This document shows, in pieces, positions 43,601 through 51,655 of a stretch of DNA of 64,000 nt. This DNA comes from Candidatus Bathyarchaeota archaeon (GTDB lineage: Archaea > Thermoproteota > Bathyarchaeia > Bathyarchaeales > DTEX01). Numbering within the stretch: position 1 is the first letter of the stretch; each line of letters opens with the position of its first letter. The stretch is from positions 62,001-126,000 of the forward strand of contig JAGTQE010000001.1 in assembly GCA_018396635.1 (NCBI GenBank). The letters run 5' to 3'. Position numbers and translations under genes: made by a program. The notes beneath the pieces were generated by a model. It saw only the letters and a program-made list of their open reading frames with translations, was not told the DNA's origin and did not search any database.

Positions 43601-43984
43601 GAGGAGGCAAAAGTCGTAATCGAGCAGATAAAGGAGATAAATAGGAAGATTAAGATGCTTGATTCTCAAAAGGATAGGCTTATGGAAGAAACGTATAATG
43701 AGTTTAGACAGAAATATATGCGCTCTCTGGACGAGAAGTATAAGATTTTAAGGTCTATAACGATAGGTTTAGAGCAATACTTAGCCCAATTCAGAGAAGA
43801 AATCAGGAAGATTAACCTAGAGATTGAGAGAAGTACGATAGCCTACAATCTTGGAGAAATTAACGAGGAAGAATATATAAAAATCTGTGGCCCCCTCCAG
43901 AATAGAGTTGCGAGTCTAAAGAGCAAGGTAATGGATCTTGAGGAGATATTTGAGTTCCTTAAGAAGCCATCTGGAGTAATATGA
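40604..43984 (+). CDS. FtsX/MacB-type permease with large ectodomain and cytoplasmic coiled coil
   Basis: 1126 residues. An N-terminal membrane helix (about 8-25) precedes an ectodomain to about 335. A group of helices (about 336-440) follows, then the FtsX core: LTTIVIVVASSVLFINM, a second ectodomain (about 475-710), PLIIAGLMMYVSMNSIFEER, YGLLGTFIGFFGVYAVV and FTVFVALFTGVLMVFLGGY. The C-terminal 280 residues are cytoplasmic, ending in coiled coil with the motif YNLGEINEEEYIKICGPL (about 1080-1097). Such permeases normally pair with an ABC ATPase; none is encoded here. Probably a mechanotransmission or lipoprotein/peptide export complex with the two upstream proteins. Confidence 0.85.
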   Translation: MKDRILLKHIVMSTLILLSLTSLYSKVGSPDGNYLVWVTLYLREYGTDIPIENISLSITIATSSGTLKQGPWKSDETGKIDVFLGEFSIRALSTLPRVVELSLTGDYLLIKVGEVFIEDIDDLDAQYDLKGVRYKNIQINFPSILKPGREVEILDDKVFVKMGIWVLKGKIVSISDRDPLSGKDSAILVKPSAKVVSAIVENKTEIYKHHYLVPINYNILIVPKTPVGQAFRYKDLRVKIDENTSFIHWMYYAASYYVDTIMPSLRKEINWLKASGLPIDQELEEYNALNNLAIRTLSSLLKEEYTAALNGMRIFNNRVNDLIKWLANLKNLSIVSTILIVMFAYCFSSLLSAFIFEEPTKGKIRLIVKIPLFILLTMLFTLTNPSAKLACIILIGSSVGAPVSPNDIQSAILGTLIFDALIYFLIVAVTVKKSPITDLALQMGIRGLKRRVSRSILTLTTIVIVVASSVLFINMSVVRGTKIRGSWLGTQTPSIIIRSESYSPSINVVDVNWIQTNEWCMNASYFETIKSFEMAGQDTQILRAGMIKYNAGSWQPVTLVLIDPTFMDKYYNFSIYVRGFWKDFSLGENVVLLPTTYSVAIGDYVLLGVDESIITPQGGISLGTRSLGVFRVVGKFDLSQILELKNLDNTPLFKESAINIALAPIRSIKDPAIYISEVVAIVKPGYNPIDVASEVSYSLGLPVIANSNGISVLVAWSIEVSITGLIQSIVPLIIAGLMMYVSMNSIFEERKRELLTLATLGMDPHNALISFTVETLLYGLLGTFIGFFGVYAVVSSLSFLERITGLSIMPPQLGYSAFTVFVALFTGVLMVFLGGYVPSIKAQGLSLMGRAKEREIFGELMEEGNLMIFPLPIRESIQNSELVYAYVKESVAKMPSSLIDHKSIKGEIRRDGTFNISLIAFGPGRTVTIPCEIRGERRRDVLALSVAFPKEYRSYGEIGRVLRNLELSMIGFSVWRDMQVKAKIVREAPKREKTVEEIIEEAKVVIEQIKEINRKIKMLDSQKDRLMEETYNEFRQKYMRSLDEKYKILRSITIGLEQYLAQFREEIRKINLEIERSTIAYNLGEINEEEYIKICGPLQNRVASLKSKVMDLEEIFEFLKKPSGVI

Positions 43985-44029
43985 TTTTCGCCAGAGCCTC
44001 TTAAATGTTGATGGGAATCTATGAAGGCA

Positions 44030-45409
44030 TCATAGTGATAAACCCAAACCCAACGTTCCATTAAGTATATCTGTCCTTACAAAGCCATTTTTAACCTCGA
44101 ATATTGGCCTGTATTTCTCCTGAACTTCGGGGAAGGCTTGTGGAAGGTACTGTCTAGCATTATATTCAAATCCTTTTATGGGATTTACTCTGGAAGCGAA
44201 TCCCGCTGAGTGCACCAATGCTAAGCCTGGGCAGGTTAGGTCTTGAACGCTATATGGGACTTTTAGCTCCTCGGCTTTAGCCGCTAATAATAATGCTGAG
44301 CTGTGACACTTGCAGGTTTTCAAGGCTACGCCAGTCCATCCCAAATTTAGGGCTAGATCAAATTTCCTTATGTCCGTGACCCCTTCATCAGCTAATACTG
44401 GTTTAATGGCTGAAATAGGTTTCATGTCAAACATATCCTTCTCTAGTTCTCTGCTAACTGGCTGCTCTATATAGAGTATCCTTTCAAATACATCTGGTGC
44501 TTCTCTCTTAACCCTTCCAAGATACTCAAGCACCTCATTGGGTGACCGATGCATTTCATTTGAGTCAACCGAAAGGTAATACTCGCTTTTATCATAAATT
44601 TCCTTAAGCTTCTCCTCGGCAACCCTGGCGACAGCCTTAGTTCTTTCAACATCCCAGTCAATATCTGTGCCCGTGAGCTTTACTTTAAAGCAGAAGACTC
44701 CATCCCTCTCAATCCATTCTTCTAGACTTACTGGGAGGCCGTCCCTAGGGTCCTCTGAATCAACCTCATCTTTGGTGAGCTTATCTAGCCCACCGACGAG
44801 GTGAAAGATTGGTATTTTCGCCTCATACTTAGGCTTTATGTAGTCTGAGAGGTATTTTCCCTTAAATCTTGGCCCTAGATAATGGCTTAGGTCTCTTTTC
44901 ATGTATTTAGGTCCGTACCCATCGTAGCTGCATATGCCGTTAGCTTTGCCGAACCCATCGTGGACGGCTGCATCTATAGGTGATACTGCCACTAAAGATG
45001 CTAGAATGGGTAGCGGGACTCTTAACTTAAGCTCCTCAGATACAAAATTAGTTATTCTGGGTATTTCATCCTCAAACTTTACGAACCAATCTATTGGATG
45101 TAAATAAGTTCCGGATTCTGCTTTCAATATCTCAGCATATTTCTCAGCTACGAGGCGCATCGCCTCAATTTTATCCTCATGCTCAACCCTCGGGTCTGGG
45201 AAAGCCCACTCGCAGACAAGAGGCATGGATCCAATACCCTCAGCCTCACCCCCGCCCTTCCTCTTAACCATAACTCTAGCAATTAGGGAGATGGATTCAT
45301 TCACGATGACAGAGCCGAATTTAAGCGGAACCCTGAGTCTATAATTCCTGTAGCTCAGATCAATGGATTCTATGCATATATCTGACTCCATGAATAATTT
45401 CTTAGTCAC
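44030..45409 (-). CDS. Enolase-superfamily sugar-acid dehydratase-like protein
   Basis: 459 residues with the enolase-superfamily layout. A capping domain (about 1-150) is followed by a barrel with metal-ligand positions LSVDSNEMHR (Asp), YIEQPVSREL (Glu) and PVLADEGVTDIRK (Asp/Glu). VALKTCKCHSSALLLAA contains the KxxK-like end. The exact mandelate-racemase or muconate-lactonizing spacing is altered, so substrate is open; sugar-acid dehydration fits the region. An alternative start is the Met at 45391. It ends head-on to the permease gene. Confidence 0.75.
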   Translation of the reverse strand: MTKKLFMESDICIESIDLSYRNYRLRVPLKFGSVIVNESISLIARVMVKRKGGGEAEGIGSMPLVCEWAFPDPRVEHEDKIEAMRLVAEKYAEILKAESGTYLHPIDWFVKFEDEIPRITNFVSEELKLRVPLPILASLVAVSPIDAAVHDGFGKANGICSYDGYGPKYMKRDLSHYLGPRFKGKYLSDYIKPKYEAKIPIFHLVGGLDKLTKDEVDSEDPRDGLPVSLEEWIERDGVFCFKVKLTGTDIDWDVERTKAVARVAEEKLKEIYDKSEYYLSVDSNEMHRSPNEVLEYLGRVKREAPDVFERILYIEQPVSRELEKDMFDMKPISAIKPVLADEGVTDIRKFDLALNLGWTGVALKTCKCHSSALLLAAKAEELKVPYSVQDLTCPGLALVHSAGFASRVNPIKGFEYNARQYLPQAFPEVQEKYRPIFEVKNGFVRTDILNGTLGLGLSL

Positions 45410-45474
45410 AGTACAAAATAAATGCGTTCACTTTGCTAAGGTAGGAGATATGGTAAATAAACGTGGAAATGAAT

Positions 45475-46383
45475 CTAAAAGTGTAGCTTTACCTCTCTTG
45501 ATTCATTGTTAGCTGATTTTAATGCGGCTTCTATAAATGCGATTATCTCAATAGTTTCTTCTGGAGCCACTGGCATCTCGCGAGTCTTAAACATATCAAT
45601 TACTCTCTTAAGCAACTCTCTATAGATGTACTGTGTATTTATGCTGGAGGAAACTATGCCCCTCTCGCAGAAGGCTGTAAAGCCATAGCTATGCGGTCCC
45701 CTCCGCATCCCCCTGAAAGTTCCTATTCTGTCATCACGCCATATTCCAAGAGCCACATCCCAACCCTCCCTATAGATACATCTGACTGTTTCACAGCCAG
45801 CCCCCATAATTGCATAAAGCATCTCTACGCCGTGAATACCATAATTAAAGAGTCCCGGGTTCTTTGGGTGTAGTATTGCGGGTGAATATGTTTCAGCCCC
45901 CAAAATTTCTCCCAAGTCCTTTTTGGACTTTAATTCTTGGACTTCTAGGGCGTAACGGAGCGATGATGATGAAAAAACCGGAGCATTATGGAGTATAGCC
46001 AACTCAAATATCTTCTTTGCATCAGATACGCTGCATGCTAAAGGTTTATCTATAAATGAGGGTATGCCCATTTCCAGGAATGGCTTAACTGCAGCTAGAT
46101 GCGAGCTACCTTCCTGCTGCTCTATCATAACTGCATCAATCTTACCAATCATTTCTTCAGGTGAATCCACTATCTTAACACCAAACCTTCTGAGAGTTTG
46201 CGTTCTCTCCGCGATCACCTCTTCACTGGCAAAGCTTGAAGGTCCGCCGGGATAACCCATAATTACCTTTGCGCCATAAACCCATTGGTCTTCAGATATA
46301 TCCACATGATTTATGCGCTTTGTGAATTCCACAGCGTGGGACGTATCAAAGCCAACTATTCCGATTCTTATCAATTGGTACAC
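45475..46383 (-). CDS. Gfo/Idh/MocA family oxidoreductase (1 of 3)
   Basis: 302 residues. The Rossmann start IRIGIVGFDTSHAVEFT lacks the last Gly of the usual GxGxxG, since the loop reads GFDTSH. IDKPLACSVSDAKKIF carries the EKP-like motif as DKP, with the catalytic Lys kept. The C-terminal domain is an alpha/beta sheet with GIHGVEMLYAIMG (His). NAD-dependent sugar or inositol dehydrogenation is the family role; the altered loop may mean tight or atypical cofactor binding. It is followed on the same strand by the enolase-superfamily gene after 65 bases. Confidence 0.8.
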   Translation of the reverse strand: MYQLIRIGIVGFDTSHAVEFTKRINHVDISEDQWVYGAKVIMGYPGGPSSFASEEVIAERTQTLRRFGVKIVDSPEEMIGKIDAVMIEQQEGSSHLAAVKPFLEMGIPSFIDKPLACSVSDAKKIFELAILHNAPVFSSSSLRYALEVQELKSKKDLGEILGAETYSPAILHPKNPGLFNYGIHGVEMLYAIMGAGCETVRCIYREGWDVALGIWRDDRIGTFRGMRRGPHSYGFTAFCERGIVSSSINTQYIYRELLKRVIDMFKTREMPVAPEETIEIIAFIEAALKSANNESREVKLHF

Positions 46384-46664
46384 CTCGCATATTAATGTTC
46401 TATAAACGAAATTCTCTTAAGTTTTGTTAAAATATCTGGTGGAGAGTATTCCAAAGATTTTGGATGTAATAAAAGTCCAAGTTTCAGAAAGCACATTTTT
46501 AGGAAGCCTCAAAGATTCTCTTTCACATAGACTAGGGTGAGAATTTAGGTGAAAGAGTTTTGAACTACTTTATGGGCATTTTTTGCGTCCAAAAATTTGT
46601 TACTTGATCGAAGAGGTTCGAAGAAAACTTCGCCGATAGATACAAAATTTATCCGAAAAAGAAT

Positions 46665-47777
46665 CTAGTATAGCAGGTGAACGTTTCCCAGCTTCACATT
46701 TCTAAGATATCTTTTAGCTATGTTGTAGCATTCGTAAGCTTGTTTCCTGCTGGTTGTTGGCAGGTCGTTCATGACATATTGTGGGTAGAAGGCAAGTAAA
46801 GTGTATGGGATATTAGGATCGATGTCTGATATGAATCTAGCTATCTCCTCAACCTCGGATGAATCTATATATCCTGGAATTAAAAGGGTGCTGGCCGTTA
46901 ATACTGGAACCTCGCTCCTTTCTCTAAAGTATTTTTCGCCTATAATCCTAAAGTTTTCAAAGGATGGCTTATTCGATGTTCCACATAAAGCTCTATAAAT
47001 GTTTTCGTTCCATGCCTTAAGATCGAATTTCACAATGCCACCGCTCTTAAGTGATAGTTCGGCTGCTTTAAGAGCAAAAACCCTACTCATGTTCCCGTTT
47101 GTCTCCCAACATATCCTCAGTATGCGCCTCCCATCACCACATTCTTCCAGCGCTATTTCACTAGTCTTCAGAGCATGCGGCATCTGAACTGAAGGGTCGC
47201 CGCCAAAGAAGCATATACATGAAACCTTCTCATTAACCTTCCCCGCTAGCTCCTCACAGCTTAAATAGGGGCTTAATTTCTGTGATAAGCTCCTGTAATG
47301 CCAGTTTTGGCAGAAGAGACAATCTAGGCTGCATGCCCCATAAAACACCGCTAGGTTCATGTAGCCGCCTTCAGCGGTCGGCTTGTAGGCGTATTTAGGA
47401 AAGCCCGCCCCAGTGCATCCTGGACAAAACCACCAAGCCACGCAGTTTGTCGGCAGCGGATCATAATACCATTCTAAGATGCCTTTATCCTGTGTTCCGC
47501 CTAGGCGTATGAGGCTACCGCCAGCATTATATGTTAGCCCGCAGAAGCCTTTCCCACCCGGAGGAATTGCACACTCGTTTGCACACATACCACACTTTAA
47601 TCCACTTGAGCTCTTCGGCACATCCGGAGGTAGCTCAAATGCCTCTCGTGAAAGTCTGCGCACCCTGCTAACTACTTCAAGCGCCTCATCAGGCTTCCCT
47701 TTAATACATGCAGAGCATACGCCCAAGTTGCTGGAAATCAGAGGTGAACTTGCACCGCAAATAGTGCACTTTCCCAA
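46665..47777 (-). CDS. Radical SAM enzyme of the PflA/AmmeMemoRadiSam type
   Basis: 370 residues. An N-terminal zinc-ribbon-like part (CTICGASSP, CSAC) and a second Cys group CGMCANECAIPPGGKGFCG precede the radical SAM motif YGACSLDCLFCQNW (CxxxCxxC, about 147-160), then CFFGGDPSVQMPHALK and KFDLKAWNENIYRALCG. This layout matches the radical SAM component of the AmmeMemoRadiSam system or distant PFL-activase relatives. The Memo and AMMECR1 partners are not in the window. Its target is unknown. Confidence 0.83.
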   Translation of the reverse strand: MGKCTICGASSPLISSNLGVCSACIKGKPDEALEVVSRVRRLSREAFELPPDVPKSSSGLKCGMCANECAIPPGGKGFCGLTYNAGGSLIRLGGTQDKGILEWYYDPLPTNCVAWWFCPGCTGAGFPKYAYKPTAEGGYMNLAVFYGACSLDCLFCQNWHYRSLSQKLSPYLSCEELAGKVNEKVSCICFFGGDPSVQMPHALKTSEIALEECGDGRRILRICWETNGNMSRVFALKAAELSLKSGGIVKFDLKAWNENIYRALCGTSNKPSFENFRIIGEKYFRERSEVPVLTASTLLIPGYIDSSEVEEIARFISDIDPNIPYTLLAFYPQYVMNDLPTTSRKQAYECYNIAKRYLRNVKLGNVHLLY

Positions 47778-47894
47778 ATATCTTCACCACATGTTAAAGT
47801 TATTAGTCGCGCCCCTATTTACATTGCTCTGCCTGAAAAATAGATATCTTAAGGGAAAAAAGGGAAAATTGATAGAAGGGATTTTTATGGTCGA

Positions 47895-49040
47895 TTATGT
47901 TATTGAGAGCTTCTCATTAATTTCTCTCTGATACTCTTCGACCAGCAGATCTTCTACATCTTTTATTCTAACTGGCTTATTTATCTTCGCTGACTCATAG
48001 AAGCCCAGAGGTATTGCCATATCTTTATATGCTTCAATACCATCGACCTCCGGCTTCCTCTTACTGACTATCGCATCGTAAAAGTCGTATAGCTCGATGG
48101 CAAAAGTATCGGTTATTCCCCTAGGAAAGAATTTTTCCAGCGTCTCCTTTGGGAGACTTCTATGCATCTCCTCTATAAGTGTGCCTATGGATCGAGTTTC
48201 AACTCTACCAAGCTCTGTTTCAATGTGGATTCCATCGTCTGAAAGCGCTCCCCTCGAGCCGTAGATTGTGTGCGTGTAGGCTCTTTTAGCCGGGGCCGCC
48301 CTTGTCCAAATCCACTGAGAAAAGACGTCTTTCTCATACCTTATTATTGCCATGGTCATATCATCAACGGTTACCTTAACGCCTTCCTTAATTGGGTCGA
48401 AGGTGTGGCACATTGCGAAGACCTCAACAGCCTCCCTATTGAGCTGATATCTGTCCAGATCAGCCCAATGCACGCCACCGTCAAAAACCCAGCTCCCACC
48501 AGCAGCAAACTTATCTTCCCTCCAACCCCATGGTTTCGGCCCCCAGCTTATACCAGCCCACAGGTTGATGCGTGGCTCACCAATCAACCCTTCCCTTATA
48601 GCCCACCAAAACGCTCTTTCCTTTGGGGCCCTTCTATAGTTCTCCGCAACAGCTAGCACTCTGTTGTGTTTTGACGCCTCATCGATGATTATTCTTGCAG
48701 CCCTCATAGTTATCGCCAGGGGCTTCTCAATTATAACGTGCAGCCCCTTCTCTAAGCATAGTGATGCCACAGTATGGTGTATATTATGTGGTAGGCATAT
48801 GTCAACAGCGTCCAAGCTCTCATTTTTAAGCATTCTTTCCACATCTGTATAAACGCTTGGCTTTAAGTCTTGGAAATATTGAATTAAGTTAGATTTTTCC
48901 TCAGCGTTTTTCTCAATAACATCGCATACGGCCTTAATATTGAAGACCTTTAGACCCCTTGTACTTAGGATTCTAAAACCTTCGATATGAGAGGCAGATA
49001 TGCCTCCGCATCCAATTAAGGCAATATTTATCCTTTCCAT
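47895..49040 (-). CDS. Gfo/Idh/MocA family oxidoreductase (2 of 3)
   Basis: 381 residues. The dinucleotide loop IALIGCGGISASHIEGF is followed by VDICLPHNIHHTVASLCLEKG, the catalytic EKP motif IIEKPLAITMRAARI (about 97-111), and GGSWVFDGGVHWADLDRY with the conserved Asp/His of the second domain. A standard NAD(P)-dependent sugar dehydrogenase-like protein; substrate unknown. It diverges from the HTH gene at 49181. Confidence 0.9.
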   Translation of the reverse strand: MERINIALIGCGGISASHIEGFRILSTRGLKVFNIKAVCDVIEKNAEEKSNLIQYFQDLKPSVYTDVERMLKNESLDAVDICLPHNIHHTVASLCLEKGLHVIIEKPLAITMRAARIIIDEASKHNRVLAVAENYRRAPKERAFWWAIREGLIGEPRINLWAGISWGPKPWGWREDKFAAGGSWVFDGGVHWADLDRYQLNREAVEVFAMCHTFDPIKEGVKVTVDDMTMAIIRYEKDVFSQWIWTRAAPAKRAYTHTIYGSRGALSDDGIHIETELGRVETRSIGTLIEEMHRSLPKETLEKFFPRGITDTFAIELYDFYDAIVSKRKPEVDGIEAYKDMAIPLGFYESAKINKPVRIKDVEDLLVEEYQREINEKLSIT

Positions 49041-49180
49041 ATTTCTTAGAGGGGTGAGCTAAGAATTTAAAGTTTATGAAGGGGCATCTTCTGCAAAAAT
49101 GACCGTTTAAGTTGGTTTAATAATTAAAGTAATTTAAAGCTTAAATTGGTTATGCTTCATCTGAGTAGGGTGGTGATTAT

Positions 49181-49420
49181 ATGGGTAAGCTGGAGGATGA
49201 GATATTGAATCTTCTGAAGACTTCTGAACCTTTAACCCTCCTAGAAATAGCTGAAAGGCTAAATAAAACCCCAAAGACCGTCTTCAGATCGCTACGCAAG
49301 CTCTTTGAGGAGGGTAAAATTAGCTGTGATCCAAGGACGAGAAGGTATACGCTTGAGAAAGATTATGAGAAACGGCGAGAAGAAGATGAGGGTGCCGGTA
49401 TCGAAGACCTTGAGGTCTAA
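49181..49420 (+). CDS. Small winged-helix DNA-binding protein
   Basis: 79 residues consisting of one winged-helix domain: ILNLLKTSEPLTLLEIAERL, then KTPKTVFRSLRKLFEEGKI and the wing CDPRTRRYTLE. GGGTGG sits upstream of the ATG. No ligand domain. Placed between sugar-enzyme genes and reading toward the TIM-barrel gene, it is a candidate local regulator. Confidence 0.8.
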   Translation: MGKLEDEILNLLKTSEPLTLLEIAERLNKTPKTVFRSLRKLFEEGKISCDPRTRRYTLEKDYEKRREEDEGAGIEDLEV

Positions 49421-49485
49421 ATTGAAATACCAAAAATATTTATTCTATAAAATTATAAGTATTCTTGCTGGTGGAGGGATTTTGT

Positions 49486-50448
49486 TTGAAGATAGGCATA
49501 TTCACAATATTATTTAACGAATTGCCCCTTGAGAAAGTCTTGGAGTACGTTTCAAAGCTTGGCTATGAGGCTGTTGAGATAGCTGCATGGAAGGGGAGTA
49601 ACCACATAGATATAGAGAAGATTCTCAGTGGAGGCGCAACTGAGTATAAAAGAACTGTGGAGAAATATGGGCTAATAATTTCAGCGTTAAGCAATCACCT
49701 TGAGGGGCAGCTTGTTCTGGGACCACATGATGAGTCAACCGATGAATGGTTTAAGGGGACACCTGAAGAAAAGATCAAGTATGGAATAGAGCGCATGAAG
49801 AAGACGGCTGAAGCCGCAGCCGCCCTAGATGTCCCAGTAGTAAATGGTTTTATTGGCGCTCCAAATTGGGGCGCTTGGTATATTTTTCCGCCAGCTTACG
49901 AGAAGATTTTCGAGAGGGGATTTGAGATCTTTGCTGAACGTTGGGGCGTGATCCTAGATCATTTCGCAGCCCATGGCGTGAAGTTTGCGCATGAAGTTCA
50001 TCCGCAGGAGCAGGCATACAATATCGAGACTGCTGAGCGCGCAATTAAAACCTTAAATGGTAAGAAAGAGTTCGGCTTCAACTTTGATCCGAGCCACCTC
50101 CTCTGGCAAGGTATAGATCCAGTGATATTCATTAAAAGGTTTGGTGACAGAATCTATCATGCCCACGCAAAGGATGCGGAGCTCGTTAAGGAGAATCTTC
50201 CGATTTCTGGCTGCATACCCACAGGCTCTTGGCGCAGGCCTGATAGAGGCTTTAGGTTCCGTGTTGTCGGCTGGGGTGACATAAATTGGAAGAGGATATT
50301 GACAGCTTTTGTTGAGGTTGGATACGATTATGTGTTAAGCTATGAACATGAGGATCCAGTTATGAGCCGCGAGGATGGATGTGAAAAGTGCATAGCCTTC
50401 TTAAAGCCTTTAATCATCAAGAAGCCATTAGAGAAGATTTGGTGGTGA
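49486..50448 (+). CDS. Sugar phosphate isomerase/epimerase family TIM-barrel protein
   Basis: 320 residues of the xylose-isomerase-like (AP endonuclease 2) barrel. It begins KIGIFTILFNELPLEKVLEY. Metal-ligand positions are visible in VKFAHEVHPQEQAYN (Glu/His), GFNFDPSHLLWQGID (Asp/His), YHAHAKDAEL (His) and LSYEHEDPVM (Glu). Probably a sugar or cyclitol isomerase, epimerase or dehydratase working with the Gfo/Idh enzyme that begins four bases after its stop. TTG 49486 follows GGTGGAGGG, so upstream in-frame codons are rejected. Confidence 0.87.
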   Translation: MKIGIFTILFNELPLEKVLEYVSKLGYEAVEIAAWKGSNHIDIEKILSGGATEYKRTVEKYGLIISALSNHLEGQLVLGPHDESTDEWFKGTPEEKIKYGIERMKKTAEAAAALDVPVVNGFIGAPNWGAWYIFPPAYEKIFERGFEIFAERWGVILDHFAAHGVKFAHEVHPQEQAYNIETAERAIKTLNGKKEFGFNFDPSHLLWQGIDPVIFIKRFGDRIYHAHAKDAELVKENLPISGCIPTGSWRRPDRGFRFRVVGWGDINWKRILTAFVEVGYDYVLSYEHEDPVMSREDGCEKCIAFLKPLIIKKPLEKIWW

Positions 50449-50452
50449 ACCC

Positions 50453-51655
50453 ATGGCGGAGGAGAAGGAAGTAGGCTTTATTAGAATGGGTAGGGTTGTC
50501 GGCGAAGTTAAGGAGATAAGGGAGATAGGCGTCGGCCTGCTTGGCTATGCCTTCATGGGTAAAGCTCATGCAAACGCGTATATAAAGATGCCAATGTTCT
50601 TCTATCCGCCTCCAGCCAAACCGAGGCTTGTGGCAATATTTGGAAGGACGGAGAAGGCTGTGGCTGAAGCCGCGAGGAGATATGGCTTCGAGAAGTATTA
50701 TACTGATTGGAGGGCGCTGATAAAAGACAAAGATGTTGAAATGGTTGATAATGGTCTGCCAAACAATATGCATGCCCAGCCGTCAATCGAGGCTGCTGAG
50801 AGTGGGAAGCACGTCCTATGTGAGAAGCCGCTAGCGAGGACTGTGGAGGAGGCTAGAGAAATGTATAGGGCTGCCGAGAAGGCCGGAATAAAACATATGA
50901 CGGCGTTTAACTATCGTTTTGTCCCGGCAATAAGGTTAGCTAAAAAGCTCATAGATGAGGGCTATATTGGGAAGATCCTGCAGTTTAGGGCTGTTTACCT
51001 ACAGGAATGGATTATGGATCCAAACTTCCCGTTAGTTTGGAGGCTTCGTAAGGATATAGCTGGGTCTGGAGCCTTAGGAGATTTAGGTTCACATATAATA
51101 GATTTGGCTAGGTTTCTTGTCGGCGAAATATCTTCTGTTTGCGGCATGACAGAAACATTCATTAAAGAGCGCCCGCTGCCAGAAGATCCTTCAAAGAAGG
51201 GGATTGTTGACGTCGACGATGCTTTTATATCGCTCGTCAGATTCAAGAATGGGGCTATAGGTAGTTTGGAGGCTTCAAGGTTCTGCGCTGGAAGGAAAAA
51301 CTATCAGAGAGTAGAGATACATGGAACTGAGGGGTCAATATGCTTTAACCTTGAGAGGCTGAATGAACTGGAAGTTTACTCGAGGAGGGATCCGGCTGAT
51401 AGAATGGGCTTCAGGAATATTCTCGTCACGGAGACTGTTCATCCATTCATTGAGTATTGGTGGCCTCATGGGCATATAATTGGGTGGGAGCACACGTTTG
51501 TTCACGAGGTCCACCACTTCATAGACTGCGTAGTTAATGATAAGCCGATAGCGCCCTGGGGTGCAACATTCTACGATGGATTGAAGTGCCAAGAGGTTAT
51601 GGAGGCAATACTTGAATCCGCTGAGAAAGGCAAGTGGGTGACAGTTCCAGAATAA
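50453..51655 (+). CDS. Gfo/Idh/MocA family oxidoreductase (3 of 3)
   Basis: 400 residues. Cofactor loop GVGLLGYAFMGKAHANAYI (GxxGxxxxxHxxA), then MVDNGLPNNMHAQPSIEAAE, the EKP motif VLCEKPLARTVEEAREMY, and GSGALGDLGSHIIDLARFL carrying the active-site Asp and His. It forms an operon with the preceding TIM barrel and the GH38 gene, whose frame overlaps its 3' end. A sugar-oxidising role downstream of mannoside cleavage is likely but not proven. Confidence 0.92.
   Translation: MAEEKEVGFIRMGRVVGEVKEIREIGVGLLGYAFMGKAHANAYIKMPMFFYPPPAKPRLVAIFGRTEKAVAEAARRYGFEKYYTDWRALIKDKDVEMVDNGLPNNMHAQPSIEAAESGKHVLCEKPLARTVEEAREMYRAAEKAGIKHMTAFNYRFVPAIRLAKKLIDEGYIGKILQFRAVYLQEWIMDPNFPLVWRLRKDIAGSGALGDLGSHIIDLARFLVGEISSVCGMTETFIKERPLPEDPSKKGIVDVDDAFISLVRFKNGAIGSLEASRFCAGRKNYQRVEIHGTEGSICFNLERLNELEVYSRRDPADRMGFRNILVTETVHPFIEYWWPHGHIIGWEHTFVHEVHHFIDCVVNDKPIAPWGATFYDGLKCQEVMEAILESAEKGKWVTVPE

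Noticed and set aside
46384-46664. Coding-like plus-strand text in the gap before the radical SAM gene
   Set aside because: Several stops in frame and no family recognised; treated as intergenic.
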